Assembly: GCA_012295275.1 (NCBI GenBank)
Contig: CM022672.1
Location: 31,976,265-32,040,264 of the forward strand
DNA: 64,000 bases
Origin: Chrysomallon squamiferum
Lineage: Eukaryota; Mollusca; Gastropoda; Neomphalida; Peltospiridae
Reading direction: 5' to 3'
The stretch's first letter is position 1; each line of letters begins with the position of its first letter. This document shows, in pieces, positions 24,161 through 34,738 of the stretch. A program made the position numbers and the translations under genes. The notes beneath the pieces are model-generated. The model did not search any database. It had not been told where the DNA came from and saw only the letters and a program-made list of their open reading frames with translations.

Positions 24161-24542
24161 TCTATTTAAAAAAAACATCACATCTTGTTCCTTTATTTTT
24201 CTTACTTATTATTCTCTTTTCTTATATAGTGTTTCTTTTTAGATTTGTTATTGACGGTTAATTATGTTGTTTTTTCGAGGAGTAAAATGGTGTATAAATC
24301 ACTATATGTACATTGCGATTTGAAAATCGTTTGTGCCGCAGTGAAATATTCCTTACCTGACTGTGACCAGACATGTCTGTGTATAATAATAATAATTATA
24401 ATAACAATTATTGTTGTTGTCGTCATCATCATAATCACTAATGTAAGCATAATGTACTTCTTTCTATCTTTTATCGATTCGGTATATATTTATCTGATTT
24501 TTTTTTTTCTTTCTTTCATTATTTTTTATTTATTTGTTTATT

Positions 24543-24612
24543 TTTAGATCTCTGATCGCAGTATTGAACAGTACAGGCTTTAAACAGAAAGTAGTCCCTT
24601 ATTAGAAATTAT
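24543..24612 (+). repeat. Third partial copy of the upstream exon-like block
   Basis: ATCTCTGATCGCAGTATTGA, then a block ending AGTCCCTTATTAGAAATTAT, matches the ends of both larger copies with substitutions. The GATCAGGAAG part is lost. Confidence 0.5.
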
Positions 24613-24774
24613 CTTAGGTTAATTATTTCTTTACATAAAAATGTTTGTTTGAAAGATTTCCGTGTACAGGTCATAGCTAGATATAAATATAGAAACCTGG
24701 TCACTGCAGTGCGAGGCGCTGCAACAGAACTCTGACCTGTACACAGAAACATGTTAAAATTATATTTAGTATGA

Positions 24775-24775
24775 G

Positions 24776-24823
<48 letters not shown>

Positions 24824-24867
24824 TATTATTATTATTATTATTATTAATTATTATTATTATTATTATA

Positions 24868-24912
<45 letters not shown>

Positions 24913-24937
24913 TGTTATTATTTCTTTATTATTATTA

Positions 24938-25025
<88 letters not shown>

Positions 25026-25040
25026 TTATTATTATTTATT
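24775..25040. repeat. Long interrupted (TTA)n array
   Basis: About 265 bp of TTA with a few interruptions, ending roughly a dozen bases before the ATG at 25052. Confidence 0.95.
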
Positions 25041-25051
25041 TTAGTGAAAAC

Positions 25052-25314
25052 ATGGCCACCGCAGCAGAAGTTTCAAGTTGGCAGACTGGGAAAAAACTGA
25101 CGGAATGTATTGAACACGTTTTTCGTACGAGAACAGACAGCGACGTCAGATTTGTTGTTGGGGAAGAAAAAAAAACTGTGGATGCACATCGCTTCATCCT
25201 TATGATACGAAGCGAAGTCTTCCACAGGATGCTGATGGGAGAACTTCGCGAACAAAACAGCATCCTGTTGCCTGATGTGCAGGCAGATATTTTCACAGAG
25301 TTTTTAAAGTATGT

Positions 25315-25384
<70 letters not shown>

Positions 25385-26545
25385 CACACACACACACACA
25401 CACACACAGCGACACAGGTACGAACATAGTGAGTAACGAAACATACAAACCGACACGAACGTTGATAACAATACAGTTTTTGTTAGTAATCTAATTATTT
25501 TCTAATTAATTAATCTCCCATAATTATCTCTCGTTTTGAAGTCTTACTATACATTCTTTTACACAGATATCTTTATACGGATGACGTCGTCCTAACAGGC
25601 CACAACGTCACCGGTCTGCTGTATCTATCGAGGAAGTACATCGTCACGACACTGGAAGATCAGTGCGTGCGCTATTTGGAGTCGTCGTTGTCGTCACAGA
25701 ATGCGTGCGTCGTGCTGGAACAAGCTCACCTGTTTGATGAACATGATCTAAGAAAAAAAACTCTGGACTTCATTTTGGAAAATGGCGACGAAGTTCTGAA
25801 GTCGGATGAAGTCACCGATCTTTGTCACGAATGTCTGGTTGAGATCGTACGATCAGACGAACTGACAGCAGACGAGAAAAATGTTTTCGAAGCCGCTGTG
25901 AAGTGGGCTGACAGCGCGTGTAAGAAGCAAGGAAGACAGACGAATGGACAGAACATGCGCGAGGCACTGGGAGAGGCCGTGAAGCACGTGCGTTATCCAT
26001 TACTCGATCAGACGTATTTTGTAGAACACGTGACACCCACTAACATACTCAGTGACACAGAACAAAACAAGATTTTTAAAAACTTGGTGAAGAGTGATGA
26101 AGATGTTTCACCTTTTAACTCAAACATGAGAACTGCAGTGATTCGTAAAACACAGATTACAATAAACAGGTTTGGTGGAACATGGTTCTGTTACTGGACA
26201 TGTTCTGGTGAAATATGATGAATCCATTACTTTCTCTGTCAACAAAAACGCTTTACTTCGCGGATTTCAGTTGTACGGTCACCGTCAACCACGAAACTAC
26301 GACGTCAGCGCCTTCGTCACTGACACAAGAACAGACGAAATACTGGACGGGTCTACGCTGACACAGAGATATGAACACGTCGTGTCTGACGTGTATGACG
26401 TCGTGTTCAGACGTCCAGTGAAGATTACTAAAGACACTGAGTACAGCTTGTTTGTTAATGTTAAGGGAGACAACTCATTGTGTGGACTTTGAAGGTAAAT
26501 CAGAAATTGTTGTAGACTCTTTTGTTTGTAGATTTTCTGACTCAC
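25052..26545 (+). CDS. BTB-BACK-PHR protein, BTBD3/BTBD6-like, with frameshifted PHR part
   Basis: Exon 1 (25052-25308) starts AAACATGG and encodes MATAAEVSSWQTGKK followed by a BTB/POZ fold (SDVRFVVGEEKKTVDAHRFI, MLMGELREQNSILLPDV). A GTATGT donor and ACACAG acceptor join it in phase (AA|A) to exon 2 at 25567. There YLYTDDVVLTGHNVTGLLYL and later QAHLFDEHDLRKKTLDFILE complete BTB and form BACK (to about TEQNKIFKNL). The PHR domain begins INRFGGTWFCYWTCSGE. An extra A near 26210 then shifts the frame to YDESITFSVNKNALLRGFQL and YEHVVSDVYDVVFRRPVKIT. A second shift near 26485 is needed to read EGKSEIVVDSFVCRF. Family members are Cullin-3 adaptors: BTB binds Cul3, and PHR is thought to contact substrate. 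Without both shifts it ends after 25052-26215 (BTB plus BACK). It may be decaying or contain sequencing errors. Confidence 0.8.
25319..25408. repeat. (AC)n microsatellite next to the 5' splice site
   Basis: Starts about ten bases after the exon 1 donor at 25309. It has one AAAC interruption at 25380. Confidence 0.95.
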
Positions 26546-26599
26546 ACAAATCTAAACACAGTCACAGAAAACTTGTTACATATGTGGACATAGGACAAA

Positions 26600-26980
26600 T
26601 ACCTGCTTTGTTATTTTTAGTGTAAAAAACAACATCGTTCAAACACTGTCACTTTTAGTCATCACTGGCCTAATATTTTTATTTTTTTTATTTATTTGTT
26701 TTTTTATTGATTTATTGATTTGTTTTGTTTTTACGTTTTTTGATGACGTCAGACAGCAGTGATGACGTCATAGACACTTGATTTGATTTGACGTTTTTTA
26801 ATGGACTGATTTGTGTCAAACAGATACTGTGAAAAATGTATATTAACATCTCATTGCTTTATCATTTATTTATTTATTTATTTATTTTTTATTGTTTAAG
26901 TATATCTAATGTTTTTAGTTTGTATATAAAACTTAATATTTTTAACTATTTCTTGCTTCATTTGTACTTTTTTTATTTCG
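26600..26980 (+). repeat. 3' flank shared with the PHR fragment at 52.8-53.1 kb
   Basis: AAAAAACAACATCGTTCAAA, CAGCAGTGATGACGTCATA and AACATCTCATTG recur in order at 52820-53040, so the duplication included the 3' region of the gene. Confidence 0.75.
26744..26770. promoter_or_regulatory. Two CRE-like palindromes TGACGTCA
   Basis: Perfect TGACGTCA at 26744-26751 and 26763-26770. This is the CREB/ATF consensus. Its position in the 3' flank makes function uncertain. The paralogous region near 52932-52958 keeps only ACGTCA parts. Confidence 0.4.
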
Positions 26981-27396
26981 GTTTAAAATGTGTATAAAAT
27001 AAAATGTAGATAAATTATATATGTACTTATTGACTGTTGGACATGAAATACAAGAACTGTTATTTGATTTATTTATGAATTTTCTTTTATTCAGATTTAT
27101 ATTAAATATGTAAGTAAATTAGATTATGTTTCAAATTTACTGTTTGTTTGTTTATGTATGGGATGTATATAAAGAAAATGCAAATAAATTTGTTTTTGTA
27201 TCATGAATTCTTACATCGTTTATGTTTGGATTTAGTGTTTAGAATATAAACAGAAAAATGATATAGACATAAAAATCAAGTTTTATTACTTAGTTTCTGT
27301 AATATTTTTCTTTTCTGCATACAGCGTGTAATACATAAAGATGTTGTGAGACAGGATTCCAGAGCAGATCCTATATCTACTGTGTACTTGATCTGC
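26981..27396. other. AT-rich stretch, no gene seen
   Basis: Short related blocks (TTTGTATATAAAACTTAATA, TAAAATGTAGATAAATTATA). No coding signal. Confidence 0.5.
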
Positions 27397-28060
<664 letters not shown>

Positions 28061-28354
28061 CCACTGGTTTTCAACCTTTTTCATACCGCGACGACTTATG
28101 AGCAACTCAATATGACCGAAAATCCCTTTTAAAATTTTTGATTCAATATTATGTAGGGTTACCATATTTTCATCAAGCAAAGACAGTACAAAAGGAATCT
28201 ATATTCACTATGACGGGTCCCAAACCTATCTACTCGTTTTTATTTATTTCTCCTTCCAAGTCAAGTTGTACAAAGCTAACACATACCCTACCTGAAGAAC
28301 GATCTCACAATCCCCAGAAAAAAAGTCTGGCGACCCCCAGGTTGAAAACCTATG
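28061..28354. mobile_element. hAT-like MITE
   Basis: The left end CCACTGGTTTTCAACCTTTT is mirrored at the right end, where GCGACCCCCAGGTTGAAAAC is its reverse complement in part (shared GGTTTTCAACCT, then GCGAC). The CACTGGTTnTCAACC...GGGGTCGC ending is typical of non-autonomous hAT elements. Target duplications are not clear. There is no internal ORF. Confidence 0.6.
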
Positions 28355-28639
28355 CCCTTCACGCAGCTAAATGAACAAGATCATTATTAGTGTGATACCT
28401 AAGTGAATTCACTCATTTAAATTAAGAGTCAACAGCAGATGTCTAAATAAATACGTATGACGCATATTTTGCTTTGTTTTATTGAATTCATCGGAAAGCG
28501 ATCTAAAAAACTGAAGTCCGCTGACTGATCGCAGAATGTGTTCAGGAGACCGTTGGACAAAATGGAGGCAAGATGTATCGATATTCAACTTTCAAGTGAT
28601 CTGTTTCAAATAATAAATAAATAAATAAAAAGAAGGCGA

Positions 28640-29058
28640 CTAGACTTTGCCGCGGGTTTGTACTAAGACCCTGGCAATGCAATCTGAAATATGAAGACAG
28701 GAAATATTTGACATTATAAAACTTAGTGACCATTACCAACAGTTGTACGAAAGTAATATGTCGGCAAAGAGTAACGACCGACAAATTCAAAAATCTGAAT
28801 AGACTGATGATACACACAATGACCCAGTGACCGAAATTTCTTACACTGATGTTCTGAAAATGATAAAACAAATTAAATATTTCGTTGCTGCTACCGACAG
28901 CAGATTTTGCAGTCGATGTTAAACATGGAGGCCATGACAGAGAAGTTTGTTTTGGAGAGAAACAAGAAAAAAATAAACAAATAAATAAATAAATAAAGTA
29001 GAAGAAAAAAACGCAGTTGTCTATGACAGACTGTTTCTCAGATGACACTTGATAGATG
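28640..29058 (+). pseudogene. C-terminal tail of a Tigger/pogo-like transposase
   Basis: Broken plus-strand frames give NDPVTEISYTDVLKMIKQIK with YFVAATDS following, then ILQSMLNMEAMTEKFVLERN, then KKTQLSMTDCFSDDT and TGA. The order (acidic linker, a helix like the EALKALE..L.Y.EQQ stretch before the end, a basic stretch, then a Q.S.TD.F box resembling a PCNA-binding motif) is that of jerky/Tigger transposases. An AAAT repeat separates the last two parts. It ends 15 bp before the start of the left inverted-repeat arm. Confidence 0.4.
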
Positions 29059-29170
29059 CTTAACAATAACACTAGAAATAAAATATATTTCGTGTCATTT
29101 TAATTTGTGTAAGCCGGCACTGTGTCTAAAACGGCACCTATGATTGGTCCCAAATGAATCAGGGTCCACT

Positions 29171-29172
<2 letters not shown>

Positions 29173-29254
<82 letters not shown>

Positions 29255-29530
29255 CAATGCGCATTGTCTGTCTAGCACATAAATACATGTATTTATACTT
29301 TCTTAAACATTTATATACGATCACACACATATCTAAATGTCTTTCATAAACACACACACACACATACATACACACACACACATACACACACACACACACA
29401 CACATATATATCATCATCTGTCTATCTACCTATCTCTGTATCTATGTATGTATGTTTGTATGTGATCTAGTATGTATATATATGTATGTATATATGTGTG
29501 TGTGTGTGTGTGTGTATATATGTGTGTATG

Positions 29531-29570
<40 letters not shown>

Positions 29571-29600
29571 GAGAGAGAGAGAGAGAGATATAGATACACA
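29173..29600. repeat. AC, TGTA and AG microsatellite cluster
   Basis: (AC)n at 29173-29250, AC/ACAT at 29350-29405, TATG/TG tracts at 29430-29567, AG at 29573-29588. The counterpart in the right arm is 63490-63899. Confidence 0.9.
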
Positions 29601-29919
29601 CATCTAATCACTCATATATACTCTTTCTAAAGCATACATACATACGTAGTTCATACATACATACATAAAAAGCATACATACAAAAACACCCACAAAGTAA
29701 GTTGATACACTTGTAGTTGTCAATGTTTCTAGTATTCAAACTAAGTATGTTGATAAACTTGTAGTGAGAGTGTTTCTAGTAGTAGCACATTAAGTATTTT
29801 GATAAACTGATAGTTACATACATGTTGGTGAACCTTAAGATCATAATGTTATTGAATTAATAGTATTTTGAAATGTATTATTTTTATAATTTTATTTTAT
29901 TATTATTTTTTTATTATTA

Positions 29920-29968
<49 letters not shown>

Positions 29969-30754
29969 TGTTGTCCTTTTTATTAAAATGAATTTACTTT
30001 TTAAAATGAATTTATTTTAATCTATTTTACACTTTACAGAATTATAATGCAGTGACTGAGGGTAATGTGTAAGTAAACCTATCACTTTTGTTAATATATT
30101 ATCAGATTTAAATTAAAATAACCTTCTTGGACAAGCATGTTTTTTTACAGAAACGCTTCTGATCAAGAAATAAATTATAAGAAGAGGAAAGGCGCACGCA
30201 TTTGCGTATGTCACTGTGTATGTGTGTGTGTTGTTGTGTGTGTTTGTGTGTGTTTTTGTGTGTCGGTGTCAGTTTGTGTTTGTGTGTCGTATGTGTGTTT
30301 TTGTGTCGTGTGTGTGTGTTTTTTTGTGTCGTGTGTTTTTTTGTGTGTTTCATTGAGCGTGTTTACTGTTAAAACAAAACAAAATCGTTGCAAAATATAA
30401 TTACTCGTATTTTTTTCTTAGTTGGTTCCTTACTTATCTCCCTTTCTTAAAGTTACACAGTGTATATACTATTCACCTTTATTTGAAATGTATGCGAACG
30501 TTAAAGCATGAGTGAGTGTGTAACTGAGCAAGTGTGTGACACACATCTGTTTGTATGTGTGTTTATAGGTCTATGCTTATAGGTGTATGTGTGTATTTCA
30601 CTAGAACGTATGGCACCCATTCGCCCGCCCTCCGAAGGCGGAGGATGTTACCGTTCGGTCACCGGGACATGTTTGTATGTGTGCATGTGAGAGATTATGG
30701 GTGTGCGTTCAATGGTGAAACAGGAGACGTATTTGTATGTGAAAGAAAGTGTAG

Positions 30755-30757
<3 letters not shown>
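29601..30757. other. Arm sequence without a gene
   Basis: Includes two related blocks near 29700-29810 (GTTGATAAACTTGTAGT and GTTTCTAGTA), a TTA array at 29890-29966, an impure GTGTTT tract at 30215-30350, and a GC-rich hairpin-capable CCGCCCTCCGAAGGCGGAGG at 30626-30645. The open frames are repeat translations. Confidence 0.5.

Positions 30758-30811
<54 letters not shown>
30758..30811. repeat. (TG)n microsatellite
   Basis: Uninterrupted TG run; the counterpart is (CA)n at 62260-62328. Confidence 0.95.
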
Positions 30812-30815
<4 letters not shown>

Positions 30816-30905
30816 TTAGAGAGCGAGAGGACGGGTACAGAAATTTTATATGTGGAATATTGGCTGCTGGGGGATTTTAACCTACACTGATTTTTCAATG
30901 AGCAT

Positions 30906-30929
30906 TTATTATTATTATTATTATTATTA

Positions 30930-30968
<39 letters not shown>
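30906..30968. repeat. ATT then AGT microsatellite
   Basis: Triplet array; the counterpart is 62097-62165. Confidence 0.9.
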
Positions 30969-30973
<5 letters not shown>

Positions 30974-31664
30974 TTTATGTTGTTGTTGATGTTGTTATTA
31001 TATTGTTATTTTGATCGTGGTATTACTTTTTCTATTTTTCTTTTATTCTATTTATCATTATTGTCTCAATCGTTATTTTTATTGTTTCGTTTTGCTTTTG
31101 TACATTTCGTTATTAATAATGAGCAATAGATTCATCTAATAGCGTTTCTTTTTTCTATTTGTTTGTTTTAATTATTATTTATTTTTTTTTTTTTTTTTTT
31201 TTCTGTACCGTGGAATTACAATTTTTGTTTTTCTTTTTGTAAAATGAAGAAAATCAACAGGAGAGACATTTTTTTCCCGCCAGCTCAGTTATTTTTTCCG
31301 CGAGAATTGCAGATGTCAGTTATATTACTTCAGCATCAACCAATCAGCGATCAGACGAAACACACGTGGTAATTTTTTTTTTTATTTAAATTTCCCTTTT
31401 TCGCGCCATTTAAAGTTTGGGAGGCTTGGTGTTAAAGGTTCATAATATTTTCAAAGTAAGAATTTACCTGACACAAAATCGAAACAAAATAAAATAAAAT
31501 AAATAAATAAATAAATAAAACCTTTTATTTCCTTGTGCAAGCAAATACAAGGCTGTATCAGGATAGAAACCTTAATTTTATTTATTTATTTATTTATTTA
31601 TTTATCATTTTGTTTCTTTCTTGCTCCCCTATCTGTTTTTGTTTTTTTCTTCAGTTATTTTATA

Positions 31665-31733
<69 letters not shown>

Positions 31734-32399
31734 TCATAACATTTGTTGTTGTCCTTCTTGCAGTAAACAACGTTAAAAGAAGCGTCAAACGTTGAACAAG
31801 AATGTGGCTAAAAAGCGCAAACAAAAATTTCATTTCTTAGGGCCGTCTTTCCGAGGCTCTGGTAAATGTTTTATTTCCATGATGAGATATAACATGTAAC
31901 AAACATATTCAGTTAATTAGTGTTGTGTGATACGTGTAGTGATGTTTGTGTATGTGAATGTAAGTGTGTGTCGGGCTGAGGGTTGTAGAACGTGCTTGTT
32001 TTCGAGGGTGGAATGGATGTTTATATACTTGCAAAACCATCAGTTTTAGTAAAGACTGTTAATTTATATCGCTGTATTATTTATATGTAACATTATGTTT
32101 TTATATGCTATTATATGAGTGTCATGTAGGGGCCAGTGTTTTTTTGTGTGATTTGTTTTTTTCCTCTCATATTCTGTGAACTACACAATAAATATGTATC
32201 TGTGACTGGATGACATATACTGACTGTGATAACAAATGAAGTGAATTCTCAGGAAATGTGTTGTCTCTCATGTGAAGAGTTCAATGTATTTGGTTACCTA
32301 CTTTGTTAAACTTTATTATTCAGTTTAAGCAGTTAACCTTTAAGGTATTTATGTAAACCTGTAATATTAATGGTGTTTTTTTTTTTTTTTCATTTCAGG

Positions 32400-32433
<34 letters not shown>

Positions 32434-33000
32434 GTATTACTTTAGTTGTAATCCTAAATATTTTAATTATTAGGATACAGTGTTAAGAAAAGAATACAAA
32501 GGTTAGTAAATATCATAAATGAATTTTGTAAATGTCTGTTTATGAATCTAGAATAGTGTGTTTTGTGATTATATAAGACTATAGTAGATTATTTAATTTG
32601 TATGATTGTTAACTTTGTGATCGTCAATGAGATAAAATGAATTTTTCAAAGATCCATTAAAAAATCTCAATCATAAGAAAGAAAATATCAGAATTCAGTC
32701 CACTGCAGCTTTTACAGTTAGAACACATTTCAGTTGACTGCAAAATGTACAGTCATTGATTTGTAGAGTAATACTTGAGAACTGACAAAAAGCAAAAGAT
32801 TTATCTAAAAATAATATCGTAACATGAAATAAACTTTATCTAAGGATCCAATACTTCATCCAGTAGATCAAAACTATCATTCATTTTCAAAATAAAATTT
32901 TATTAACATTGATTTTGAAATTAATAAACTCCAGAAACAATATATTTCTGAACTGAGATATATTATCCAGGAATAACAGTTAAACAGTATTACAAATTTG

Positions 33001-33052
<52 letters not shown>

Positions 33053-33061
33053 AATAAATAA

Positions 33062-33094
<33 letters not shown>

Positions 33095-33987
33095 AAAAGA
33101 AAGAAAGCAAATATTTATGAAAAACATATATAATAGAAAGTAAATACAACAAATCACTTTTCTTTTCAATCTAATAACTATTGAAACAGCCCTATTATTG
33201 CTTATTTATTTACTATATTTAAAATAACAAAATTTAACTTTATAACTATTTAAAGTAAAAACAGTTCACTCGTGAACCTGCTGGTTTTTAGTATTTAACA
33301 AGTTATTAATGTGTTTATCTCTTGATTACAAAATTTGTTGAAATTACTCGTGGTTTGAGATTATGGTGTGGTTTCCTCTCTACTGTCGCAGACGACAGAA
33401 GCTAAGACGGCATTCGGGAAGGTTCGGAATGATCCGAATGGTCACGACCAGTTTTAACGATACTGAATCAGCGAGACTCGCGGTTTTGTTTATCAAGACT
33501 ACAGTTAACCACATGCATATCCGGCGTTCACAGTTAGTGTTTATAAAAAATATTGGCAAAATAAGATAAGCCAGTACGTCCAATTTATCGAACTACGAGC
33601 AAACCTTTTATGTGAAATAAATATTTGAGATAAAGTAATTAATAGTGGCTCTTGAATTATAACTTATAGATAAACAGGTCAAGTCGCCCAAACGGATCTT
33701 TGGCCATTTCAAGCCCGCTGCCCTGTATTAGTGTATAAGTGTATTACAGAGTATACAGTATAACTGTAGTGTATATTATACAATATAGGCCTATATATAT
33801 ATTTCGCAAAGTAATATTTAAAACTATATATGTATATACACATTTTTAATATACTAGCTGTTATGAAGTGGATAGGTATATTTAAAAATTTATTTAAAAT
33901 TTTGTTGTGTGTGAAAAACATTGTTTTATATATATTTATCATGCTGATATTTTGAAGTAAAATACAGTTGTTATTGTTCTTGTTATT

Positions 33988-34019
<32 letters not shown>

Positions 34020-34078
34020 AAAATCTTTTACAACTATTAATCATGTATATTTGTTATATATTTATTTTGTATTTACAG
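30969..34078. other. Arm sequence without a recognised gene
   Basis: Holds a T-tract at 31172-31202, an ATT array at 31672-31731, long T-tracts near 32374-32430 and a 90-bp A-rich tract at 33001-33091. A CpG-richer block at 33363-33600 is well conserved between arms and contains the palindrome TTCGGAATGATCCGAA at about 33423-33438. GTT repeats lie near 33990-34018. The conserved 33.4-kb block could be a promoter, but it sits over 400 bp upstream of a dead gene. Confidence 0.45.
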
Positions 34079-34420
34079 ATGGTTGAATTTCCACTGGAGT
34101 CCATATTGTCCAAGATGTTTGTCATGTCATTTCACTTGGCCTGTAGTTCTGGAATTGTCACAGTTGTGTCTGTGTTGTCTGTGCAGAATGTTTTATACAG
34201 ACCAGAGGTTTGAAATTCATTTTTTGTATTGGTATCACAAATATGATTAAGCTATTATAACATTAAACATCCAAAATTATTATTAAACAAATTTTACATA
34301 AAACATCTTTTGTATTGAAGATGAAAAAAAATACATACAAGGAAATGAATTTATTGTTTTTAAAAACAGAAAGAAGTAAAATTATTCATGAATAAAATAA
34401 ATTATTTTTCCTCCATCCTA

Positions 34421-34455
<35 letters not shown>

Positions 34456-34696
34456 GAAATAATCTTTTTTAAAAAAAAAATGTTTGACACAATGAAAGTT
34501 TTGTCACTAAACTGAAAAAAAAAAAAAAAGCTTTCATTTTTTCCTTTTGTTGGTTATTATGAACAATAATAAAATACAGAAAAATCTCAGCAAAATCAAT
34601 TTATTCTGACTAAATAATTTGTTATTCTAATATTTTAGGTGATATTTAAATAGTAATTTGTTTTTGTTTCCAGAGATTACCAATGATAAATTTTAT

Positions 34697-34738
<42 letters not shown>

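Noticed and set aside
24771-25100. Leu/Ile/Tyr-rich open frame before the BTB gene
   Set aside because: It is a translation of the (TTA)n array running into the real gene in another frame.
29100-29417. Cys-Val repeat protein, also at 63646-63972
   Set aside because: It comes from TG/AC repeats. Conservation between arms is due to the inverted duplication, not protein selection.
30555-30890. 111-codon frame conserved in both arms
   Set aside because: Its second half is a TG repeat. Identity between arms holds equally in non-coding DNA, so it does not show coding function.
33363-33569. 68-codon frame MVWFPLYCRRRQ, conserved in both arms
   Set aside because: Short, no domain, and open in one arm as far as expected by chance. 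Kept only as a conserved non-coding block.
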